From Hyphomicrobiales bacterium (GTDB lineage: Bacteria; Pseudomonadota; Alphaproteobacteria; Rhizobiales; Rhizobiaceae): a DNA stretch of 64,000 nucleotides. A program made the translations under genes and the position numbers. The notes under the pieces were generated by a model, which did no database searches, was not told where the DNA came from, and worked only from the letters and a program-made list of their open reading frames with translations. Of the stretch, positions 42,244 through 51,600 are shown one piece after another. The DNA is taken from positions 10,382 through 74,381 of the forward strand of contig UCJH01000009.1 in the NCBI GenBank assembly GCA_900472785.1, in the 5' to 3' direction. How positions within the stretch are numbered: position 1 is the first letter of the stretch; each line of letters starts with the position of its first letter.

Positions 42244-44058
42244 ATGGGCCAGACCGCAATCGATCTCTATTCTGGGTGTGGAGGCATGTCGGCCGGAGCT
42301 TCGGCAGCGATACCCGACCTCGAAGTCAAATGGGCGCTCGACATCGACAAGAACGCTTCCCGGACGTTTAAAAATGCTCATCCAGAAGCGATTGTCGATT
42401 GCTGTGACGTTTCGCTGGTTTCCGCGACAGATGTAGTGGCGAGGGCGGGGATCGACAAGATCGATTGGTTCTTCGCTGGGCCGACCTGCCAGGCCGTCAG
42501 CACAATGGGCGTGTTCCATCTCGAAGATCCGCGCAATGCGCTGTTCGTTCATTTCATCCGGTTGCTTGACGGGTTCACCGCCGTCGGTCGAAAGCCTCGC
42601 CATGTCGTGATGGAGAACGTTCCTGGCGTGGTCTACGGGCGCAATCTCATCATTGTGAAGGAGCTGTTTAAGCTCTTTGCCGAGCGCGGGTACCACGTCT
42701 TTGCCGACGTCGTGAACATGGCGGATTACGGTCTCCCTCAGCTCCGGAACCGCTTCATCCTCGTTGCCACCGTCGATGAGATTCCTCCCACCTTTCCAAG
42801 CCACACACACGCTCCTGTCGCTTCCAAGGATCTCCACGAGTATGTTTCGGTTCGGGAGGCGATTGCGGATCTCACGGAAGATCGAGTTGAGCCGACCGTG
42901 GCGAAACTTTCGGAGCAAGTCGAGGGAACGCCATTCCAGCGCTTCGTGAGAAACAACTATGGGCTCGCGCCAAACCATCACGCCAACAAGCTCTCAGAAG
43001 TCAACCGGAAGCGCGTCTCCCATGTGCCGCAGGGAGGTTGCTGGAAGGATATTCCGCCGGAGTGCCTTCCGGACAGGTTTCGCCGAGTTCGCTTGACAGA
43101 CTACGCCACGCTCTATGGTCGTCTTCACGAGGCTTCTCCGGCCTACACGATATCGGCCGGGTTCAGCAACGTGACATCTGGCTGCTTTACCCATCCGATC
43201 CACGATCGCGCACTTACGGTAAGGGAAGGGGCCCGATTGCAAGGCTTCCAAGACGCGTACGAGTTTCTCGGGCCCCGCGAGGCGCAGTATCGCCAGGTCG
43301 GCAACGCGGTGCCGCCGTTCTTTATGAAGCATCTGGTCGAACACATCCAAAGCGGAGCCACTGGCGAACCTGCCAGGATTACATCAGATGTTCTCGACAG
43401 CGGTCGGAAGCTGCCTCCGATGGTTAAGCGCTTCATGAACAAGAGAAACGACTCGGCAAGGTCTCGAGACGGATACGGTGGCGGGACATACTGGCCAGCG
43501 GGCTGGGGCGAGCCCATTCCGGCTGATGCCGTTGCAGCCAATGGCTATCGCCTTACAGACACGCCTCTGCGCTATCGCCGCCGCGACGAGTGGCGCGTGC
43601 ACCGTGATCGTTTCACGAACCAGAATATCATGGAGGTTTATGACGAGCAGCGCCTCAGGACAGTGCCGATCGGGTCGGTGGCTCTACCTCTTGTAAAGGA
43701 GGGCGACGTTGATGCGATCGATCGCGCCATCGTTCAGTTGCTGGCCATTGTGGGATCGAGAGGCGATCACCTGGAGATTGCCTCTCCGGTCCGCTACCTG
43801 CGCGCACGAATGAAGCTTCTCCACGAGGAGCTGGGTGAGAATGCAGCATCATGCCTGCCTGCGATGACCATCATCGATGAGACGGAGATCATCCGCTTCG
43901 GCCATTATGAAAACGAGACGTACTTCGGCCATCTGGCGTTTGAGGATCAAGCGATTGCTGGTGAACGTCTGATCGCAGGACCACATCTTGTTCTGCACTG
44001 GAGCTCGGTCGTTACAGGAAAGACTGGTTCGAGCGAACATATGTCCACTCAAGGTTGA
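42244..44058 (+). CDS. druM: Druantia type II cytosine-C5 DNA methyltransferase DruM
   Basis: 604 residues. The N-terminal ~375 residues form a C5-MTase: motif I DLYSGCGGMSAG (7-18), motif IV FAGPTCQAVS with catalytic C82, motif VI VVMENVPG (E124), motif VIII region QLRNRFILVA, and motif X VGNAVPPFFM. The usual PCQ is TCQ here. The last ~230 residues are an extra domain seen in no simple MTase. GGGGGAATC precedes ATG 42244 (ATG 42229 is the alternative). It heads the operon druM-druF-druG-druE and presumably marks self DNA; the next gene starts 64 bases later. Confidence 0.85.
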   Translation: MGQTAIDLYSGCGGMSAGASAAIPDLEVKWALDIDKNASRTFKNAHPEAIVDCCDVSLVSATDVVARAGIDKIDWFFAGPTCQAVSTMGVFHLEDPRNALFVHFIRLLDGFTAVGRKPRHVVMENVPGVVYGRNLIIVKELFKLFAERGYHVFADVVNMADYGLPQLRNRFILVATVDEIPPTFPSHTHAPVASKDLHEYVSVREAIADLTEDRVEPTVAKLSEQVEGTPFQRFVRNNYGLAPNHHANKLSEVNRKRVSHVPQGGCWKDIPPECLPDRFRRVRLTDYATLYGRLHEASPAYTISAGFSNVTSGCFTHPIHDRALTVREGARLQGFQDAYEFLGPREAQYRQVGNAVPPFFMKHLVEHIQSGATGEPARITSDVLDSGRKLPPMVKRFMNKRNDSARSRDGYGGGTYWPAGWGEPIPADAVAANGYRLTDTPLRYRRRDEWRVHRDRFTNQNIMEVYDEQRLRTVPIGSVALPLVKEGDVDAIDRAIVQLLAIVGSRGDHLEIASPVRYLRARMKLLHEELGENAASCLPAMTIIDETEIIRFGHYENETYFGHLAFEDQAIAGERLIAGPHLVLHWSSVVTGKTGSSEHMSTQG

Positions 44059-44122
44059 TATCGCTTGCGCCGATGGTGGTTGTGCTCGACCTTATATAGG
44101 GAGGGGCGATTCGGGGGGTACG

Positions 44123-46558
44123 GTGGCCAGTTTCGAAGAGGAATGTATCGAGAGGTACTTCCTTATACCAGGAAATAACGGTCCTGTTGGCAGCATCTAC
44201 ATTGCAGACGAGGATCTTCCGGAGCTTTTCGGGGTCACCGATCTGGATGAGGCGCGGCGTCTCTTTGTGCGATCGCTCCCGCCCATGTCCATCCTGCGTG
44301 ACTACCTGGCCGGGCATATGACCCTGCTGCCGGGTCGCATATCGCCGGCTCTCAAGATACTCCTTTTTCTTTGCTGGATGCAGACAACGAAGACCCGGGT
44401 GAAAGGAGACCGGGAGTTCCGTGAAATGTTCGAAAGCCATACCGGTTACAAACCAGCTAATATGAATGGTCTGAACGGTATGTGGGATCGTCTTCGCGAT
44501 CACCTAAAGGCAGTCTACGATGTCGATCTCGACCTTCCCGACATCTATCCGTACGTCCAGATCGGTCGGACCCTACGTATCGCGTTCCCAACGTGGCGGG
44601 ACAAGGAAGTACTCAGGAAGCTACGCGACGATCTCAGACATGACCTGCTTCTCGACCCTTTAACTGTTTCGGGAAAAGTCTCGACTTCCCGCCACGTGTG
44701 GGACGAAAAGATGCCTTCACTCGAATACAACTTTCAGATTTTCGAGCGGGCACGGAAGCGGGGTGGGCGCGAATTCGTTGATACGGCGTTCTGGCACGCG
44801 TGGTATTCTGTCGTGGCCGAAAAGAACACGCTAGAAGAGCTTGAGGTAGTTGAGAGTGATTTCGGCGAGTATCGGCTCTTCGTCGTATCTCCAGTCGGCG
44901 ACCGTAAACCGATTTCCGATCCAGAGCAGGCCAGCGCCGCGGTGCCGAAGCTTCTGGCAAAAGCCATCAAGGACGGAAAAGTATTTCTGGAGAGCCTGGG
45001 CTTCGGCAAGTTTCGTGCCCAGACCAAGCTAGCTTCGTCCACCGTCCTGATGCGGAAGTCGAAGCTGTCGGAACAGCTCTCGGACACAATCAGGTTCTCT
45101 GCTTCCATCAATCACACCTGGGTACTGGCTTCCTTCAGAGACAGCCTCGGACAAACCCCAGCCGCATCAGGTAGCAGAGAGTTCGGCTGGCACGATGGCA
45201 TCAGGGTTGGTGGCGGTTATCTGGGTCGCGCGCCACTGACGCCATTAATTGCCGGGCCGTTGCCGTCAGCAATCTCGGTCGTGGTTTCGGGCGAACCTGT
45301 CGATCTGATCCGGGTGGAGAACGCAATGGCGCTTGCGACGGGTACTTATTCCGGCATCGCGCTGGCGAAAGGACCCGGCGGCTCCCATGAAATACTTATG
45401 GTTCCCCGTGCCAGCGAAATCGGGGATGCACGAAGGTTGGCATTCGATCTTGCGAACGACATTCCTGAAGACGAATTCCATTTTGGCACCGCTCCATCCA
45501 TTCTGGCAGTATTTGAGCGATGGAAGGGAGAGCGATCAACACCGTCGCACGAGCTCATCACGATTTCCGAGGCGCTGTATGAGCGAACTGCTAGAGGACT
45601 TCCGCTTTCTGAAGCGGTTGAGATAGTTCGAAAGGGTATTTCACGGACCGACAGCGCTCCCTCCGAGTGGGAAATACTGCGCTCATTTGCGGATGCCGGA
45701 TGGTTCGAATCTACTTTCCAGCGACGGTACCCGGCTAGGCGCCTCTTGCAGCGTCAACTGTCACACTCCCTAGTCGGTGATGACGCGATCACGATCCATG
45801 GCCCGACACCATTGGCCGTCCTAGACCGGCTCCGAGTGGCAGCGATTGCGACAGGTGGCACCCTGGAAGAGTGGTTCGGGCCGTCGGAGTGGGTACTACC
45901 CCGATATCTCATCCGCACTCCGGATTTGCGCTCGCAGCAGGAATTTCTCGATCGCGCAGCGTTGCCGCCCGCTCCCTCATTTGTCCAGGCGGAAGCCGAC
46001 AAGGCCGATACTGGCGATGTCCACGGATATGAGATCGTCGGCAAACTTCGCGAAGATCGAGGGTATTTTGCAGCCAGCTTCGCCTCTGAGATGGTCGGTG
46101 GCCTTTATCGCCTCGACAGACCGGGATCGAACAGCCATTTTCTGTACCGCTCGGTCATCGATGGCAAACAGGATCAGAATTACTTGTCGCCTTCGGTGGC
46201 TTTACTATCCCACCGCCTTAGAACAGGTGGCGCGCTGTTTACGCTGGAAAGAAACGCACTGTCGGCGATTCGAGCGAGGACGTATCTTCCTTCCAGTTGG
46301 GCCCGGTGGCTCTCGAACTCGTGCCTCTGTAACGCAGGTCCAATGCGTGAGAAGGGTGGATGGCGCTACCAGTATCCGGTCGTCGGCCCCACTGTCTCAG
46401 CGATAGCGAAATTGCTCCCAGTTCAGACGTCTGAATCCACCACCACGCTCTGGATCGACAGATTCCTGCTCTCCGTATCGAACCGCGAGCGGGCCATTCA
46501 CGACAGTCGCGCAAGGAGAGTTCGTTCAGCAGCGCCGCGCATAAACGAGAAGAGTTAG
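44123..46558 (+). CDS. druF: Druantia type II protein DruF
   Basis: 811 residues if translation starts at GTG 44123 (behind GGGGGGTA). An open frame reaches back to 43988 but overlaps druM. No enzymatic motif or membrane segment is recognisable. The protein has a basic N-terminal part (RLRDHLKAVYDVDLD, ARKRGGREFVDTAFWH) and a C-terminal beta-rich part (YFAASFASEMVGGLYRLDRPGSNSHFLYRSVIDGKQDQ). Assignment rests on order and size: a large unknown protein between a C5-MTase and a second unknown plus a giant DUF1998 helicase is the type II Druantia layout. druG starts 3 bases after the stop. Confidence 0.7.
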   Translation: MASFEEECIERYFLIPGNNGPVGSIYIADEDLPELFGVTDLDEARRLFVRSLPPMSILRDYLAGHMTLLPGRISPALKILLFLCWMQTTKTRVKGDREFREMFESHTGYKPANMNGLNGMWDRLRDHLKAVYDVDLDLPDIYPYVQIGRTLRIAFPTWRDKEVLRKLRDDLRHDLLLDPLTVSGKVSTSRHVWDEKMPSLEYNFQIFERARKRGGREFVDTAFWHAWYSVVAEKNTLEELEVVESDFGEYRLFVVSPVGDRKPISDPEQASAAVPKLLAKAIKDGKVFLESLGFGKFRAQTKLASSTVLMRKSKLSEQLSDTIRFSASINHTWVLASFRDSLGQTPAASGSREFGWHDGIRVGGGYLGRAPLTPLIAGPLPSAISVVVSGEPVDLIRVENAMALATGTYSGIALAKGPGGSHEILMVPRASEIGDARRLAFDLANDIPEDEFHFGTAPSILAVFERWKGERSTPSHELITISEALYERTARGLPLSEAVEIVRKGISRTDSAPSEWEILRSFADAGWFESTFQRRYPARRLLQRQLSHSLVGDDAITIHGPTPLAVLDRLRVAAIATGGTLEEWFGPSEWVLPRYLIRTPDLRSQQEFLDRAALPPAPSFVQAEADKADTGDVHGYEIVGKLREDRGYFAASFASEMVGGLYRLDRPGSNSHFLYRSVIDGKQDQNYLSPSVALLSHRLRTGGALFTLERNALSAIRARTYLPSSWARWLSNSCLCNAGPMREKGGWRYQYPVVGPTVSAIAKLLPVQTSESTTTLWIDRFLLSVSNRERAIHDSRARRVRSAAPRINEKS

Positions 46559-46561
46559 TAC

Positions 46562-48637
46562 ATGTCAGTTTCCGAGAAACCCATATATCAGATCATTCGT
46601 CATGCTCGAGATGGTGTTGCTGTGATCGCTGCGGTCAAGGATGGCGACGGAGCCTCAGGACAGGTGCGCGAAACTAAAGATCCTCGAATGATGTTGGGTG
46701 CGGTCGGTTCATTTTGGCAGGTGACGGGCGAGAAAAAGGAACCGAAGCTTGCATTAGAGAATGGAGACGTCGCAGCGTCGAACCGATCTTGGAGACCGCA
46801 ACAACTGATCGTGCCCATTCGAGCAAGCTCGCAGTTCGAGCTGCCTGCGACAGTCGAGCAATTCCTCGATCCTGGTAGGCACGAGGCGCGATCATTCTCG
46901 TCTGCAGTTCAGCTCTCTGTCGGTTATAGCCCCAAAGACAAAGATTTCGAAGGAACTGTCGCTCTTCTCAGGACCGGCAATCTCCCCATCCCTGGGAACG
47001 CCACCATCACCGCCATTGAAGTGAGACCTGGAGCCTGGGTCACATCTCAAATCTCACGACACAAGTCTGACCTTTACGGCTTCGACGCCGGGGCCTCCAT
47101 CCGGTCAATCACGGTTTCCGGCATCGCCAACCGGGTGGAGACCATCAAATTGCCGAACGGCCTTGTGGTGTTCGCAACCCAGCCGAACTGGTCCGTTGGC
47201 GAGGCAGTGGATCTTCGATCTTCGAGCGAGATAGTAGAAGCGGCGGAGATGTGGCTGTCTCGAGCGCGCCAGTCAGTAGGCTCCGCCCCAGGCTCCGAGG
47301 ACGACCTCGCGGAGGGACTGCGGAAACACCTCGCAAGCACCATCGAAGCGAACGAGAAGGCCGACTTAATTGCTTCGATCAAATTGCTGGCGGGCAGAGA
47401 GCCGCTTCTCGATATCCTCCCACAGATCATGCTTCGTGAACCTCTGTTGCAGGAACGGCTGAAAGCGTTCGAGCACGAAGAGCGAGACCGTGTAAGGAAC
47501 TCCACACGCGCCAGGGTGGATGCCGAGCTTAAAGAGGAGCAGCTCCGCCTGACCGCGATAAGGAACGAGTTGGCCGAGGCAGAGAGCAGGCTCTCCCTTG
47601 TTACCCATCGAGAGGCGCTCTTGCGTGTCGAGAGCGAAAAACACGACGAGAGCATACGAGAGAGGGTGGCAGAGGCTGCTCGACAGATTACGGAGGCATC
47701 CAGCACCCAGTCGCGCGATATTCGTGCCGAGGTCGAAAAGCTCAAAGAAATGATCGTGGGCATCGCACGTCCGACACCAACGCCGGAGGCATCCAGTTCG
47801 GCCGATGTCGGGAGCGCAAGGATGGAGCCGGATCCGAGTTCTGAACCCGTAACGGCCGAAGTAGTCGGACGTGTGGAAATGGTGGCAGACGAAGGGCGAA
47901 GCGGCATCATCGCAGCTCTCCGCCAGGCCAGCGGTTTGCCAGCGGGCCACGTTGCCGGGATCGTTATGCAAGCAACGGACGGCATTCCCGTTCTAATCGG
48001 CACGAAGGCATCCGCGTTTGCCGCTGATCTCGCGACAGCCATCGGTGGCGACGATGCCGCGGTGGTATTTTGTGACCCAACGCGAATATCCTGGCAGGAT
48101 CTTCTCCAAGATGAGTCTTCAGGGTTGGCTGCAGCAGTCTCCCGAGCGAGGGCGAATCCGGAAATACTGATGCCAGTTGCCATATGTAATATTACCAGCG
48201 GTCCATGCGAGTACTGGATCCCGCAGTTCATGGAATCCAGGCGCATCGGACGGATACCACGAAACCTCGTAATTTTTGCGAGTGCGGGCGTAGACGGGAT
48301 GCGCGTATCGATGCCCGACTCCATCCTGCATCACCTGATGCCTGTGCTGGTTCCAGAGGTCGCGAAGCCAGTGCGGAAGCTGTATTCCGGACCATGGCCT
48401 GCAGAGCTGGAACCAAACAGGGGCAGGCTTGCTGAAGCAAGGGACCTCCTGTCAGACCGAGGCGATATAGATGGTGCTGTCCTGGACAGAAATACTCGAG
48501 CGCTGTCTCGTATTCTCCCCGGGGCAGAAATGGCTGCCGTAGCCGACCTGTTCGCCAGCAATGCCCTCTGGCTCGCTTCACTCGGAGCGGAAGGCAAGCA
48601 CGAGTTCAATAAATACTTCAAAAACATCGAGGGCTGA
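46562..48637 (+). CDS. druG: Druantia type II protein DruG
   Basis: 691 residues. The middle (about 310-400) is a long charged coiled coil (RARVDAELKEEQLRLTAIRN, and EVEKLKEMIVGIARPTPTPE before a Pro-rich break). The C-terminal half holds an alpha/beta domain with VLIGTKASAFAADLATAIGGDDAAVVFCDPTRISWQDLL and NLVIFASAGVDGMRV that looks like an ATPase-type sheet but lacks a Walker A loop. GAAGAG precedes the ATG. Two bases separate its stop from druE, so it is surely in the same operon. Role in the complex unknown. Confidence 0.7.
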   Translation: MSVSEKPIYQIIRHARDGVAVIAAVKDGDGASGQVRETKDPRMMLGAVGSFWQVTGEKKEPKLALENGDVAASNRSWRPQQLIVPIRASSQFELPATVEQFLDPGRHEARSFSSAVQLSVGYSPKDKDFEGTVALLRTGNLPIPGNATITAIEVRPGAWVTSQISRHKSDLYGFDAGASIRSITVSGIANRVETIKLPNGLVVFATQPNWSVGEAVDLRSSSEIVEAAEMWLSRARQSVGSAPGSEDDLAEGLRKHLASTIEANEKADLIASIKLLAGREPLLDILPQIMLREPLLQERLKAFEHEERDRVRNSTRARVDAELKEEQLRLTAIRNELAEAESRLSLVTHREALLRVESEKHDESIRERVAEAARQITEASSTQSRDIRAEVEKLKEMIVGIARPTPTPEASSSADVGSARMEPDPSSEPVTAEVVGRVEMVADEGRSGIIAALRQASGLPAGHVAGIVMQATDGIPVLIGTKASAFAADLATAIGGDDAAVVFCDPTRISWQDLLQDESSGLAAAVSRARANPEILMPVAICNITSGPCEYWIPQFMESRRIGRIPRNLVIFASAGVDGMRVSMPDSILHHLMPVLVPEVAKPVRKLYSGPWPAELEPNRGRLAEARDLLSDRGDIDGAVLDRNTRALSRILPGAEMAAVADLFASNALWLASLGAEGKHEFNKYFKNIEG

Positions 48638-48639
48638 AC

Positions 48640-51600
48640 ATGTTTGATCCGATTGGTGGCTTCGACAGAATGATCGAGCAGTTCCTAGTGTATCTCGATA
48701 CGGCGTACCGCATCGATGACCCAACAGTGTCAGCTACCCGGAGAAGCCTTCTGACCAGCGCAGGTCAGCTCGCTCTCGACCCGATCTTTGAAACAGTGCC
48801 CCGATATCGTGGCGCGGGGCATGGGCTCGAAACATTGATAGACACACCCGATGGAAAACTCCCGGGCTTCGAGCGCCATCAAAGAGAGGCTTTCGTTGAA
48901 CTGGCTTTGGCGGGGCTCTTCGACCGCGATAAAGAGAGCAAGGTTCTTAAGGGGGCCTACGAGCCGTATCTCCATCAGATCCAGATGCTCACCAAGGGCG
49001 TGTCCGACGGTACGCCGGGGATCGTGACGTCTGGAACTGGCTCCGGGAAGACAGAATCTTTCATGCTTCCGATCCTCGCCCAGCTCGCTAAGGAGGCGAC
49101 AACCTGGCCAGCTCCGAACGCGCCTGTTGATGACACCTGGATCGGAGACGACGGTAAGTTCGTTCATCATCGCAGGCACGAGCATCCGGGCCGCCCCAAA
49201 GCAATCCGCGCGCTCATCCTTTATCCGCTCAACGCACTGGTCGAGGATCAGATGGTCCGCCTTAGGAAGGCTTTGGACTCCCAGGATGCCCAGGAGGTCA
49301 TGGCAAAGCACTTCAAAGGCAACCGTATCTTTTTCGGCCGCTACACAGGAAAGTCGCCTGTTACAGGCTTCGAGACGCACCCACGGAGAAGCAACGACAA
49401 AGGTTGGAAAAAGCGGAACAGGCGCGCTCGTACCGAACTGCGGGATGAGCTTCGACGCTATCAGTCCATCCATGCACGGCTCGATGCAGATACTGATCCT
49501 GACCTCCGCTACATATTCCCCAGCACAAACGGCAGCGAATTGATCACGCGATGGGACATGCAGGCGACGCCGCCGGACATTCTCGTAACCAACCAATCGA
49601 TCCTAAATGCAATGTTGGTACGCGAGGTTGAGAGCCGTATCCTATCAGATACGAGGGAATGGCTGACCGCCGATGACAATGCCCGTTTCTATCTCGTTCT
49701 TGACGAACTCCACCTCATCCGCGGTTCCGCGGGCGCAGAGATGGCTGGTATGCTCAAGGTGCTCCTTGAACGGCTAGGGCTTGCGGATCCGGCACACGCC
49801 CACAAACTCCGGATCCTATCGTCATCCGCGTCGCTCCCTGTGGACGGCGATAACACCGCCGCGAGCATCGAGTATCTTAAGAACATGTTCGGCGATGCGG
49901 GCACTGCCGGCGCCAAGGATTTGGATGAGGCATGGAAAGGTAGCGTGGTTACGGGCGTCACCGTTCCCGTTGACCACCCAGAGCGTCGACCGTCGCGGGA
50001 AGCGTTGGTCGAACTGGCTCAAGCTCTCAAGACTATCGACTACAAGAAAGATCCAGCAGGCATCCTGGAAAAGTTCATCGCGGCGGCACGCTCGATCGAC
50101 GGCGGTGCGCAGGATGTGTCGGCCGACCTCATGCTCGAAGCCACTTCGGTTGCCTCCTCCATGCTCGACTTCGCAATGCAGGACAAGAGCAAGCCTGGTA
50201 GCAAGCGCCCCCGGTCCGTGAAGGAGATCGGTGAAATCTTATTCGAGGAAGACGACCGCGATGCTGTTCGGGGTCTTCTTGCGCTTCGGGCAATTCCCGA
50301 TCTTCCTGAAAGTGTACTGCCGCCACACCTACGTCCCTCGGGACGGGCGACTGTCGGCCTGCCGGGTTTCAGGATGCATACGTTTGTTAGAAACATCGAG
50401 GGCTTGTTTGCTTCTGTCGCCATGGGCGATGGCGGGCGTGTGGCATGGGGGAAACCCAGTATCGAGCGCGGGCAAGACTACGATTGGACGCTTGGCTCAA
50501 GAAAGCGCCTCTTCGAGATGCTTTACTGCGAAGCGTGTGGTGACCTATATCTCGGCGGCAAGCGCGGAGAGGTGGAACCTGGGAAGTCGGCACGCGTATC
50601 CCTTCTCCCAGCGCCCCAAGAACTCGAAAAACTCCCAGAGAGCGCATCGTCGCTAAGGTTCGAGGATGCCAGCTATCGGGAGTTCGCACTCTTCTGGCCC
50701 TATCAGAGCACGCCCGAGCGTGAGATCCGGCACGAGCGCTCGCCCTATGAATGGAAACCGGGATATCTCGATCCTCGTACGGGCATTGTCAGCGACACAC
50801 CGCATGACGACGCCGTTCGCGGCCATCTTCTTCGATGGAGGGGACCCGATAAGTTCCAGTCCCGCGATATGGAAGATGATGGAACCGCGGTTCCGTTCTG
50901 CTGCGCGAAGTGCGGAACCGATTACTCCGGCCGATATCGGCAACCGAACTCGAAGAAGCGGGAGGGACGTCTCTCTCCGATCCGAAGCTTCCGAACCGGC
51001 TTCGGAAAGACGTCGCAGCTTTTAGCAACCGAACTCGTGGCGGCTCTGAAATCGCAAGGGGGCGACGGGAAGCTCGTCGCATTCTCCGACAGCCGTGAAG
51101 ATGCTGCCACGCTAGCTCTGGATGTGGAGGTTCAACATCAGCGCGACCTACGACGAGAAATTCTCGTGACTGCTGCAACACGGATGGCGAACGATCTCAG
51201 TTTCACTGAGGACGATGCGGCCGAGCTCGCGCAACTGAAGGCCACCATCGGTGCTTTGATGGGTGCGGACGAGGACTACGACCACCTTGTACCAAAGGAG
51301 AAGGAACTGAAGAGGAGAAAGGCGGCGGCCGGACATCCTCCTAGCGTTCCCTTAAACCAGTTGTTCGAATTCGCTCGAGAGAGTGTGAGTTATGACGCCC
51401 GGCCCATCCTTTCAGAGTTGATGAAGCTTGGCTCGACCCCTGTCGAGGGGGCTGACACGATTCACACACGGGTGAAAAACAGGCCGTGGTTCGAATTCTT
51501 TGAGAAGAAGGGCATCCATGTATCCTGGAAGCAGGAGCACCTTCTTGAGAGGGTTTCGCTTATCAACCGCGCCCGCGAGAAGGTCCAGGAGGGGCAGCCA

